Positions 11,181 through 21,830 of a stretch of 64,000 bases of DNA are shown here, piece after piece. How positions within the stretch are numbered: position 1 is the first letter of the stretch; every line of letters starts with the position of its first letter. Position numbers and translations under genes: made by a program. The stretch is from positions 116,858,705 through 116,922,704 of the forward strand of contig NC_061120.1 in assembly GCF_002878395.1 (NCBI RefSeq), written 5' to 3'. The notes under the pieces were generated by a model. That model ran no database searches, was not told the DNA's origin, and saw nothing but the letters and a program-made list of their open reading frames with translations. This DNA comes from Capsicum annuum. Lineage: Eukaryota; Streptophyta; Magnoliopsida; Solanales; Solanaceae.

Positions 11181-11837
11181 ACTTAGTTTGGCCTAGATAT
11201 GTTCTCAGTTCCCTGTGTTTTGTATTATTTATCTAAATTAAGGACAATGCATCATTTTTTATTTGGGATGAAGTATACCATATCCGCCATGGGTTTTTAT
11301 TATCATTCTTCTTTTCCTATCGACAACGGTATGGTTGTGGAACTGACATGTCTAGGATAATTTGTATTGTATTATGTTTTGTTTCGTATTGTGTTGTGTT
11401 TTTGTATAATTAGGAGATTTTTAAGTATTTAGGATAGTAGTCATGTTTTGATTGATTTTTTATATCCCTCAAAATTTTGTGTTTTAGAACTGTATAAATT
11501 TATATATGTATGAACATTGTGGATCTTATTATGGCACTAGGATTAGGGACATGACAATCACTTGCTAACAATTGCATGAACCAGATAAGTAGTAGCTTGC
11601 AGTATTGACTCTGTTCTAGGTATGTGTGAGATACTACTTAGTTCCCTTTGTGTGTTGGATTCAAAACTGTTCTGGTTAGTCTTTCTAGGTTGAAAGATAG
11701 TCGATTAGGAAAGGATAATAGGTTGGTTTATATTTTAATCCACCTTTAGCCTAATCAACCTTTCATGTGTGAAATAGTATCCCTTGATCCCTATTTTGAT
11801 CCTTGTTGCCCATTTCCTTATTTTACCTTTCACCTTT
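11181..11837 (+). other. 3' untranslated region of element A, first part
   Basis: Non-coding. Much of it is the reverse complement of 21170-21620 and 26800-27130 (for example the conserved text around the 'missing pol' family word GGATCTTATTATGGCA near 11521). It is cut at 11837 by element B and resumes at 20369. Confidence 0.75.
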
Positions 11838-13376
11838 TGATAACACTCAACTTACACGTCAATTTAAGTGCAAAGCAGTCGTCATCAATACATTTACCCA
11901 ACTTTAGAGCCGGGGTCGAATCAACAAAGAACAATATGAGTGGCAATCAAATTAATTTGAAATAATATATACAAGTTGAATTCAAACGAATGTTACAAAA
12001 ATATTAAATGGGGGAGGTGAGTTCCTACACTAATATTTCTTTTTGGGATTTTCTGGTATAAATTCAAAGCTATGAATAATTAGAGTCTTAAAAATTATGC
12101 ATGGCTCTTGGGATTATGCATTACTAAGGGGGTGACGTGTGGGAGATAATTAACAACATCGCTTTAGTAATTCAAATATGAGTAGGCTTGGTTATAGGTT
12201 TTGTTGTTAGCCTTCCAACAAAACACTGAACTTTCACCCATTGATTCATTCAAATACCTAATGGATATGTTCAACAATTAGCAACCACAACCTCAATCAA
12301 GGCATCCCTATTTCTAGGATAACACTCATGGCATAGTTACCCTCACATTCACCCTTATGTCTAAGATAGTAAAAATTTAGCAAACTACACACCTAATTGT
12401 CTATCATTGGTTTGGTCCCGATATCCCTCATTCGAGGATGATATGGATTCCTAAAGTTTGCCTAAAACCCTTCTTTCAAAGATGGTATTGAACTTTCTAG
12501 ATCTTGGAGCTTTCACTCATCAAACCCATGTGAGTATTTGGATCTTTCACCCATCAAATCCCAACCAATATAGCATAGCAACAATAGAAACCATAAACAT
12601 TAACTACCAAATAGATGCAAACAATCACAACCCAAACATACTTAAATCCCTATTCACACATAACCCCAAGAGGGAGATTTAGCTACACAAAAGATAAACT
12701 AGCATAGATATACCCATAATCTCCATTAAATAAAAGTTTTGGAAGATCTAAGAGAACGTTACTTCAAACTTGTCTCTCCCACAATATGAACAATGGAAGT
12801 GCGCAAATCTTCCACTTAGAAAGTTTCCAATGTATTCTTCACCCAAAATTTACACAATATTTTCTTCTCCAAAAATAGAAGCTACAAAGTCTCAAGCCAA
12901 AACCCTAGAAAAATTTGGGGAAGAAGGAATGTGATGGAATGAATGATAAATAAAATTAGGGTTTGAGTATTTTTGTTCAAATTGGAACCAGTATGTGCAA
13001 TTATAGTTTTGCCCTTGTGCTGAACATTTCCACCAAGTCGCGATCTTGCAAGTCGTCTGGCTACGACCGTAGCTATACGATCGCGATTGACTTGTACGAT
13101 CGCGGTTGATTGACCACATTGACTGACCGCGATCGCAGTCAATAGAACGCGACCGCGGTAACTGAGGATATTACTATAGGTCTTCAACTGTACTTTTTCT
13201 GCTACCTTTTGATCCTTTTAAGTTCCAATCCACATCTCTTTATCTTTTCAACTCCTACACCTGCAAAGAGTTGATATTAGCGCATTAAATCACAATTATA
13301 TCTCATCTACTCATTCAAAACAAGGTTTTGTGCATTAATAATGAGTGCGAATAAGTGGTAAAATTATCACTCATCA
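11838..13376 (-). repeat. 3' LTR of element B
   Basis: 1539 bases, TGATAAC...TCATCA on the plus strand. It carries a cluster of CGATCGCG-type palindromic words at 13030-13165. The pair at 18835-20368 aligns over its whole length. Confidence 0.92.
13030..13165. repeat. Cluster of CGATCGCG palindromic words in the B LTR
   Basis: Six or so variants of a GATCGCG core occur in 135 bases: GTCGCGATC, ACGATCGCGATT, ACGATCGCGGTT, ACCGCGATCGCAGT and ACGCGACCGCGG. They are separated by TTGACT-type spacers. The homologous zone of the other LTR (20035-20155) shows the same units with several CG steps changed to TG or CA. Confidence 0.85.
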
Positions 13377-13390
13377 ACACCCCCAACTTA
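13377..13390 (-). other. Polypurine tract of element B
   Basis: On the minus strand AAGTTGGGGGTGT directly precedes the LTR start TGATGAG. Position and composition fit a plus-strand primer site. Confidence 0.75.
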
Positions 13391-15190
13391 AAGCATTTGC
13401 TTACCCTCAAGCAACAATACCTTTTACCATGAGATAATCATTTACATCCAAATTCCATGCCTTAAGGTCCATAATGATTTCAACTTGAATCGCAACCACA
13501 AGTAGCTTATTGCAGATGTACTAGACTAATTTCAGAGCACCCCTCATCATAAAATTCAATACTCAAAGAATTCATAAGACTTTAAAGATCAATCAAACAA
13601 CAAAGACCAATACTCTACAAGTGGCTCATCTTTTACTAGAAATAACCTATACTCCATTTGCCTCATTGTTCGGGAGGTGACAAATGTCACACACCTCAAC
13701 TTGTTTACATTTAGTCCTCACAAAAAAGAGAATTTTTTCACACCACACTACCGACTAAGAAACAAGGAAATTTAAGTTCAAGAACTCTCCCCTCACAAAA
13801 GAAATTGCAATGCAAAAAGGGTCATGCCATAGGCGTTCCCCTATTTTCAATCACCACTACAAATAAGGTAAATGGTTGGAGATTTGAAAGGACTTTCTAA
13901 GCTTGTAACATAAGTTTGGGTTACGGTAGGATATTATTTAGGGAATTTGGTTACAACCTACCTTGAACATCTACATCACACTTCACAACACTCCTCCTTT
14001 CGACTAAGGGTCACTCTTCTTTATTTTCTTTCTTTATTCATGCCTTTATTTTGCCTTCTTTACTCTCCACTTTCCTTTTAATTTTACTTTCTTGCATTTT
14101 TGTGCAAGTCATTCTTTCATGAGATCCTTTCTTTTTTGAAACATTTATTTTCAACACTTAGGAACATTTGACATTTCACTAATACTTTGTGACCCTAATC
14201 TTACTTCCGTCGATTCTTACCACCCCCAACTTAGGTTTTAGCCTCAAGTTGCATTTTTTAGTTCAAAGAGGGTATGGTTCAAAAGAGCGATAAAAATAAT
14301 GGTTCACAACTTGTAATGTATTTTCCAAGGAAACGTTAAAAGGCTCAAAATGGGTACTAGGGATTATAGTTATGGCTTTTTAGGCTAGAGTGGGTTCCAA
14401 ATTCACAAAGAGAGCCTAAGATCATTTCTCCAACAAAATACAATAAAAATTAGTTTTGAAAGACTAATGGTACAAGTTCTAAATAACGTCAGTGTACAAG
14501 AGATGAATATCAAGTAGCTCACAACACACGACATGCAAACTTTTTTCAAGGGAGATCAAATGTCCCACTCGCGAGAGACATAATTAGAGTATTTATCACT
14601 ATTCACAAGTCAAATATTTGTCGAACCACAAAAAGAAAAAAGGATTTGTTACAACATTTATCACGTCCTTGCCTTTTAAATTTCAAAAATTTTGGATGGA
14701 TGGTGTTTCTTGATTTGACATAGCATCGTACACAAATTGATAAACTATGGCTGCAATCAAAGCCTTACTCTCACATCTTGGATCAAAATAGGCCAACTAA
14801 CTATATAGCTACTAAGACTTTGCCGATGGTGTCTAAAGTGATCCCAACTTTTCAAAATAAAATAAAATGCCAAAGGTACTCAGACCTCCCTTGCATTTTT
14901 AACATATATGCTACGGGTACTCAGAATTCCCCTACACCCATGTCTCATCAACTCATATGCAATGCTAGTCATGTATCACTAAGATTTATAATAACACTTA
15001 AAGTACATAATAGAAAACTAAAACTAAAATAAAAGAAAAGCATGATAATTCATAAAACATGGGAACTATCCAGGTACCCAAAAATGTAGCATATAAAACA
15101 TAAGAAGCAATATCCACAACATCATCTAAAATAGTCATAAACAGAAATATCCTGTTCTGCAACCTAACATAATATAAATCTGGGGCCACC
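13391..15190 (-). other. 3' untranslated region of element B
   Basis: 1.8 kb without a supportable gene. It holds a pyrimidine-rich tract on plus (about 14015-14110), hence purine-rich in the sense of the element. Two CACCCCCAACTTA patches occur, one near the LTR and one at about 14220. The short open frames here show no family resemblance. Confidence 0.6.
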
Positions 15191-15194
15191 CTCT

Positions 15195-16600
15195 ACTGAA
15201 ATAAATGTAGTTTCCTCACTATGCGTTCAAGAAGGAAAGAGTAAAGGGGAATCCCTGTATCCACATCTCTAGCTATCTCCTCCTGTTGACTCGGCATCAT
15301 CAGTTGACCACTTTGTAGGTGCTTCATCCTCACTATATAATATCAGTTAAGGTAGTGGTTGGTTTAATTTGACAATCTTGATGATGCCTTTCACCCCCTT
15401 CCAGAGCTTTCTGAAGAATTTATCTCTCTTTTTCTCCCTCTTCACCATCTCATCATGTGAGTCTTTGAGGTCCCTGTGAGATTCAGCTAAGGCTGAAAAA
15501 GCTCTCTCCAAGCTTACCACTATTGCACCCTACTTCTTTTTCTCTATTATGTACTTGTCATAATTTGATTATGCCACATATGAATGATGAGTAGTGGAAG
15601 ACTCTCCTGGTCCTTGAGGCAGTCTGGACAAAAACTCCTTAATCTCATGCATTTGAATAGATATATTATCAAAGGCAGTGGCTGAAGAGGGTTTGCAAGA
15701 GTTTATGTCCTTATGGACTAATTTACTTGAGTCCATCTTCCTCTTTTTCCTATGACCTGGTGCGTACTGGCCTCTGAATTTGAGGGTGCAGATTAGTGCA
15801 CTAGGGTACACCCAAGTATTTGTATCATAAACCTCCACATCCTTCTCCTGTATAGTTAGTGATAAGAGAAGGAAGGAGAAGGTGAGTACCTCACTGGTGC
15901 TTGTAATACTGCCACTCAGAGAGAGAGAGATCTCACCTATATTTAGAGCAATGCTAGATAAGATACAAGCTACTATTTGATCTCTCAGGTCTATAATAAT
16001 AGTCATGTGCATGCATTGTGAGACTATGCTACATATGATGTTTATCCATAGCCTGGCTTCAACCTTGAAGTCCTTCATCAAAATTTCTCACTTTGTGGTG
16101 GCCCATGGGACTTCTTTTCCAGGGCATAAGACATAAGCCATCCAAGTCCATGGCTCACACCCCTTGGCACTAAATTCCCCATGTCAGTGTTTGGAAGTCT
16201 GTATAGTGCATTAATCTTCTCCACCCTCAAGTTGAATAATTTACCCCATATTTTTATTACTGGGTCTTTGAGTGAGACAACACAAAGGTTTGTGTAGAAT
16301 TCACGCACCCATTGTTCATTTTATAAGTAGGGTTTTGGGGAAAAACACATCCACTGGGTTGCAGTGATCCTAGAATGAAAGTCTGGAAAATTTTCTTCAA
16401 CCTTGTATAGCTGATACCCCTTTCAAGGAGTAACTTTATTTTGTGGTAGTCTGCAAGATACTGGTGTTAGAATTCTTTGGACATAAACCCAATATCATCA
16501 AAATCTCCTATTTTTGTAAAGTTTAGAGCCTGCAAGCTATACATCTTAGACCAATATTAGTACATTCACCTCAAAACATTCTAGAACAAACACGCAAGCT
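15195..16600 (-). pseudogene. Env-like ORF2 of element B
   Basis: Two open segments, 16078-16308 and 15569-16081, adjoin in different frames. The first holds VREFYTNL, an FNLRVEKINALYRLP stretch and a W-containing helix. The second begins FKVEARLWINIICS, followed by a region with LRDQIVACILSSIALNIGEISLSLSG. Next comes a PSALICTLKFRGQYAPGH stretch, then a basic patch (RKKRKM). Past a stop, at about 15370-15560, a charged coiled-coil-like tail follows (LERAFSALAESHRDLKDSH, then a KREKKR run). This matches the putative plant transposon protein family seen in elements A and C, here with a possible oligomerisation tail. At least two frame breaks make it non-functional. Cellular role unknown. Confidence 0.72.
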
Positions 16601-17400
16601 CATTGATCAATGTTGTGGGAGGTTTTGGGGACATTAAAGGATGTGCAGAATTTTTAGTTCTTGTCAAAGCCTGCTGTCAAGTAAGGAAATCGCAGACTTC
16701 TAACCACGATCATCGTGATTTTACTGTGGTCATCCATATGAGATTGCGGTACCCAAGATTGAGTTTGGTAGGTTCTGCACATTGTTTAAACTTTAATTTT
16801 AATCACAATCCCTCAATTTAGCTAGGCATAGTAACACTTTAAGCAATGAATTTAAGCCTAGAGTGTGTGATCATAGCCCCAAATGAAAAGGAATTGATCA
16901 ATTAATTCAAAGGGGCATTAATCGATCACATGGTGTGCACTTCAATCTAAGACATTTAAGGATCAATTTTGGGTACTCAAAACTTCCCCCATCATTTTCA
17001 CATCAATTGCAACAACAACTCACAGAACAATTTTGAACTAAGCAAAAATTTAGCATATGAAATCACTAAGTTAGGACTTTTCTGCACTACAGGTTTTATA
17101 TATGCAATGGTGTTCATATCAGGAAGGTGATAACAACATACCTGATACAGAGATGCGTGTGAACTAGAATAGCAGGTGGATATGCGACAGAATACCCAAA
17201 AGTTAGAGAGAAACTAGAGAGAATTTGAGAGAGAAATTTTGAAGAGTTGGGAATCGATTGGTCACTTTAAGTTAGTTAGAACACAGTCACGATTTTAGAA
17301 CCACAATTGCGATCATACAATATCTGAGATCCCGGTGACATTGACCGCAGTCATGATAATTGAGACCAAACAACTGGGTTTCCCGCTCAGTCCAAATTTC
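16601..17400 (-). promoter_or_regulatory. Spacer before ORF2 of element B: words, CT-rich leader, candidate intron
   Basis: In the element's direction the spacer starts with words of the same type as the LTR's (17280-17360, including TTGCGATCAT and GACCGCAGTC). A CT-rich leader-like run follows (about 17190-17245), then a consensus donor CAG|GTATGT (GT at 17141-17140). Further on lie a second word patch (about 16690-16760, with a perfect 6+1+6 palindrome CACGATCATCGTG) and an acceptor-like TGTGCAG near 16773. No coding sequence is supportable. The order parallels an LTR promoter followed by a leader intron. Confidence 0.5.
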
Positions 17401-17699
17401 CAATTCCATACATTCTTTTCCTAATTCAACAAAAATTTCTCTTGGCACCCAAAAATTTTATGCATTATGCATGCTCACAAACAAGAATTTATTCTACTTT
17501 ATAATGCATAAAAAGGAAAGGATACATGCCATTTTCTTGGCATGATGTGTTGCCTCTGATTGAGCGCTTAGTTTAATGTCGTATCTTGACATTTAAACCA
17601 CTTCCTTTTATGTCTCCACTTAGAATATTTGAATCTTTGTCCCAACTTTTTCTTAATATGCAATAAGTGGCAGAGGGACAAAAATTTCAAATTTTCCAT

Positions 17700-18693
17700 T
17701 ATGAAACTTGAAAGAGGTACTAAAATGGCAAGAAAGCCCCAATCTTACCTTTTTGAAGACTTGAACCTTTTACCCAAATTCACATCGATCTTCTGGATAT
17801 GCTCTTTTGATAAAATTAAGCACATCAATAAGCCATTCCTTGTACTTAAGAAGGTGAGCATCTTGGCTTTTGATGGACGGGGCTCCATATGCTCCTTCAG
17901 AATGACAAACTCCAAAATGCAAGAGTCGGACTCCACCTCCCCAAAACCCTCCATTTGGTCAAAAATATGGATCCCCATCACATTCTCTATGCTCAATATT
18001 GAAGAGTGGGTTAGATGAGTTCCAACATATAACTTTAGATTTGCTCTCTCCAAAGCATTATCACCTCGAAATGAGCTAGAGTCATTAGATGATGTTTGTT
18101 TTGCCTCATCTTTTGACTCTAGTCTTATTACCTTTATTATGGATTCTTCTCCCTCATATGAGTCAGATGATTCGGAAGTCATTGAGGAATCTTCACTACC
18201 AATCTCATCATCATAACCTGGTTTTTCTTCATGGTAATACTCCTCTTTAGCAATGGAAAAGGTAGTGGTAGTTTAAAGCTTTTCTTATTTTCCCAATAGC
18301 TCTTTCTTAACACTTGTCCATTCCTCATACATGTATTCCATAGTTTTCACCATTTCATCCACTAGGTCCAAAATAGTTTGGAGGATTGCTTCAAGATCGG
18401 TGGATTTGGATTGTTGCTCCATTTTTTTTCTTCATGGGACCATTAAACTCATAAGAAGAGCTAGCAACTCAATTAGTATAATAGATGGAGGGGATTTTTG
18501 GATGCTCATCCCTATATCCTTGTAAAAGGCCACACATGGGGCATCCATACTCCCAATCGGCTAGTGATGGTAAAATCTCTCCCCGGGGAGTATACTTATA
18601 ATCTCACCTGAAGTGTGGTTTATAACAATATGAACATAGGGGATCACGATATGACTTCCAATCATTAAAATCATATTTGTTAGAAGATTCCAT
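17700..18693 (-). pseudogene. ORF1 of element B, unknown protein with paired CxxC motifs
   Basis: I do not recognise this as a standard gag. From ATG 18693 the reading is MESSNKYDFNDWKSYRDPLC, with CSYC and, some 30 residues on, YGCPMCG. These two CxxC pairs could bind zinc. A helix-rich stretch (MEQQSKSTDLEAILQTILDL, then MYEEWTSVKKELL) follows. An acidic region begins at 18182 (TSESSDSYEGEE). It leads into a block reading YVGTHLTHSSILSIENVMG and HIFDQMEGFGEVESDSCI, ending in a basic KRFKSSKR. One stop lies between the CxxC pairs, and there are frame changes. It sits where gag should be, just after the primer site, so a gag-like packaging role is possible but only inferred. Confidence 0.5.
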
Positions 18694-18812
18694 CAATAGA
18701 AGTAAAAATTAAATAAAATCTACTTACAAATAAAAATCATGAACACCTATATGCAAGCTTGAATTTAAGCGAGTAATCTAAAATTCTAAATTAACGCAAT
18801 ATACCAAATTTC

Positions 18813-18830
18813 TGCCCGACAATGGTTCCA
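18813..18830 (-). other. Primer-binding site of element B (tRNA-Asp type)
   Basis: On the minus strand TGGAACCATTGTCGGGCA follows the LTR end after four bases. It agrees with the tRNA-Asp complement at most positions and shows the element's direction. Confidence 0.8.
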
Positions 18831-18834
18831 TTTT

Positions 18835-20368
18835 TAATAATGCTCAACTTACAAGTCAATTTAAGTGCAAGGTGGTCGTCATCAATATATTTACCCAACT
18901 TTAGAGTCGTGGTTGAATCCACGAGAAACAATGTGAGTGGCAATCAAGTTAATTCGAAATGATAGATACAAGTTGAATTCAAATGAATGTTATAAAAAAA
19001 ATAAAATAGGGGAGGTGAACTCCTATACTAATGTTTCTTTTTGGGGATTTCTGGTATAAATACAAAGCTATGAATAATTAGAGTCTTAAAAATTATGCAC
19101 GGATCTTGGGATTATGCGTTACTAAGAGAGCTATATTTGGGAGCTAATTATCAACATAGCTTTAGTAATTCAAATATGGGTAGGGTTAGTTATAGGTTTT
19201 GATGTTAGCCTTTCAACAAAACACCAAACTTTCACTCACTGATTTTTTCAAATACCTTATAAGTGTGTTCAACAATTAGCAACCTACAACCTCAATCATG
19301 GCATCCCTATTTCTAGGATGAAACCCATGGCATTGTTAACCTCATATTCACCCTCATGTCTAAGATAGTGAATATTTAGCAAACTATACACGTAATTGTC
19401 TATCATTGCTTTGCTCACCATATCCCTCTTTCGAGGATGATATGGATACCAAAATTCACCCAAAACCATTTTTCAAAGATGGTATTGAACTTTCTAAATC
19501 TTGGAGCTTTCACTCATCAAACCCATGTGTGTATTTGGAGCTTTCACCCATCAAATCCCAACCAAAATAGCATAGCAAAAATAGAACCCATAAACATAAA
19601 CTACCAAATAGATGCTAACAATCATAACCCATAGATACTTAAATCCCTATTCACACTTAATCCCAAGATAGAGATTTAGCTACACATAAGATAAACAAGC
19701 ATATATATACACATAATCTCTATGGAATCAAAGTTGTAGAAGATCTAAGTGAATGTTACCTCAAACTTGGCTCTCCCACAATATCAACGATGGAAGTGAG
19801 CAAATCTTCCACTTATAAAGTCTCCAATGTATTCTTCACCCGAAATTTACACAATATTTTCTTCTCCAAAAATGGAGGATACAAAGTCTCAACCCAAAAA
19901 CCTAGAAAAATTTAGGGAAAAAGGAATGTGATGGAATGAATTATATATGAAATTAGGGTTTGAGCCTTTTTGTTCAATTTAGGACCAGCACGTTCAATTA
20001 CAGTTTCAGCCTTGGGCTGAAGATTTTTCCAAGTTGCAATCGCGCAAGTCTGGCTGCGACCGCGGCTATGCGATCGCGATTGACTTTCACAGTCACAGTT
20101 GATTGACCATCTTAACTAACTGTGATTGCGGCAAATGGACTACGACTATGGTAACTGAGGTTATTTCACTGTAGGTCTTCAACTGCACTTTTTCTGCTAC
20201 CTTTTGATCATTTCAAGCTCTAATCCATATCTCTTTGTCTTTTAAACTCCTATACTTGCAAAGAGTGGATATTAGCGCATTAAATCATAATTATATCTCA
20301 TCTACTCATTCAAAACCAGGTAATGTGCATTAATAATGAGTGTGAATGGGTAAAATCACCACTCATCA
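18835..20368 (-). repeat. 5' LTR of element B
   Basis: 1534 bases, aligned end to end with 11838-13376. The plus-strand start is TA rather than TG, and many CG sites in the word cluster (20035-20155) have become TG or CA, consistent with methylation-driven decay. Confidence 0.9.
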
Positions 20369-20635
20369 CCTTTCTATTTCTATTATAATGAACATATTTT
20401 GGCCCTGGACCTCCTTGGACATTATGCACCTAAACTCAAGAAAATTGCCTAAGCTGAGGGTGAATGTCATAGGGGTGCATAGTGTAAAATGGGTATGTAG
20501 AAGGGTAGTAAAAGAAAGTAGGGATAGGTGTGGTTTCAAAAGAAAAAGAAAAGAAAATTGTGAAAAGAAAAAGTCAAAAAGAAAGAATAAAAGACCACAC
20601 CTAACCTTAATGTGTAATAAACAATAAAACGGGAG
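20369..20635 (+). other. 3' untranslated region of element A, second part
   Basis: This continues the UTR cut at 11837; the CCTTT duplication marks the join. It contains TTGGCCCTGGACCTCCTTGG and a purine-rich tract (20535-20600). Both also occur inverted at 20879-21240. Confidence 0.8.
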
Positions 20636-20878
20636 AAATAAGGGTGGAACAATCCTAGTGTTCACCAACGACTGATTACAACCAAAGTTGATATTTTCTA
20701 CTAGTTTGATATTGTTTTTCAAAACCCCCATTTACTTTTCTAGTTCCACCCATTGATTACAACAATTGAGAACCACAATTCTACGTATTCCCTTAGGATT
20801 CGACCACAACCTTTATTTGGTTACTATATTTTCCAGTGAACTTATCATCTTCTGAGAGGAGGTGTTGCTTAAACGTTA
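20636..20878 (+). repeat. Truncated 3' LTR of element A
   Basis: It matches the last ~240 bases of the 5' LTR (about 4575-4818), for example CAATCCTAGTGTTCACC, TTTGATATTGTT, and CTTATCATCTTCTGAGAGGA near the end. The first ~1.6 kb of the LTR and the polypurine tract are deleted, so UTR joins directly to the LTR end. The end near 20878 is degenerate and abuts inverted sequence of copy C. Confidence 0.75.
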
Positions 20879-21830
20879 CCACTCCTTGGAGATACACTTA
20901 CTCTTGGGGTCCACTTATCGACCAATTTCTTTTATTCCATCTTGATTTCTCCCCTTTTTTCTTTGATTGCACATTCAGTTTAGGTATGGTTTCTTTTATT
21001 CTTTCTTTTTCTTTTTCAATTTCTTCTTTTCTTCTTTCTTTTTTTATTTATCTTTTTTATCTTTTTCTACCACACCCAACCATACTTTATTTTTCTCTTA
21101 TTTACCCTTTTTCATACCCACTTAACATTATACACCCCTATTATAGTCACCCCTAACTTAGGCGATTTGCCATAGTTGAGGTACACAATGTCCAAAGAGT
21201 ACCAGGGCCAATATAAGTTCATTGTAACCAAAATGGGAACGTGAAAGGTGAAACAAGAAAAATGGTCTATACAGGCTCAAAATAGGGATCAAAGAATACT
21301 TATTCACATTTAGAAGGTTGTTTAGGGTAAAAGTTCTTAAATTTAAAGAATGTCCTATGATCCTTTCCTAACCTACTATCCTACAATCTAGTTATGGATT
21401 CAACCCACCAAGGAAACAATGTAAGCATCTCACACACACGAGGTAGAGGGTTGCATAACAAACTACTACCTATCTAATTTATACAATCGTTAGCTATGAT
21501 TATAATATCCCTAATTTGCATGCCATAACAAGATCTACAATGGTCATACATATAAACACATCACATAGTTAAGAAATAAATTTTTTAGGAGTATCATTTT
21601 TCTCAAAAAAATCAAAACAAAACATATCAACTGCCTTAGATACTCATTTTTCTCCTAGTTACACCTAAAACAAACATAATACGACATAATATTTCACAGA
21701 CATATCAGTTCAACAATCATACCATGGTCGATAGGAAAAGAAGCATGGCAATAAAAGCAAACGGTGAATATGGTGTATCCTACCCCCAACTAAAAAGCTG
21801 AGCATTGTCCCCAGTGCATGACAGTATTTT
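20879..21830 (-). other. 3' untranslated region of copy C
   Basis: Reverse-oriented counterpart of 11450-11837 plus 20369-20635. It includes the inverse of TTGGCCCTGG and a long purine tract on the minus strand (pyrimidine tract 20990-21075 on plus). Non-coding. Its 3' LTR is absent: the end abuts the truncated LTR of element A. Confidence 0.75.

Larger units (their letters stand above)
11838..20368 (-). mobile_element. Complete non-autonomous LTR retrotransposon B nested in element A
   Basis: An 8.5-kb element with two LTRs (11838-13376 and 18835-20368). Its primer site (18813-18830), polypurine tract (13377-13390) and perfect 5-bp target duplication CCTTT (11833-11837 and 20369-20373) are all intact enough to define it fully. 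The internal 5.46 kb holds an ORF1 of unknown type, a promoter-like spacer, an env-like ORF2 and a long 3' UTR. I see no protease, reverse transcriptase, RNase H or integrase. It must therefore have been mobilised by a related autonomous element. The two LTRs differ at many positions, so the insertion is not recent. Confidence 0.92.

Noticed and set aside
17629..18018. 129-codon plus frame
   Set aside because: Antisense to ORF1 of element B, whose minus frame has the more protein-like composition.
20366..20731. 121-codon minus frame rich in Phe and Leu
   Set aside because: It reads the pyrimidine side of the purine tract in the element A UTR and crosses into the truncated LTR.
20836..21156. 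106-codon frame with membrane-like composition
   Set aside because: Same cause: pyrimidine-rich UTR of copy C read on the wrong strand.
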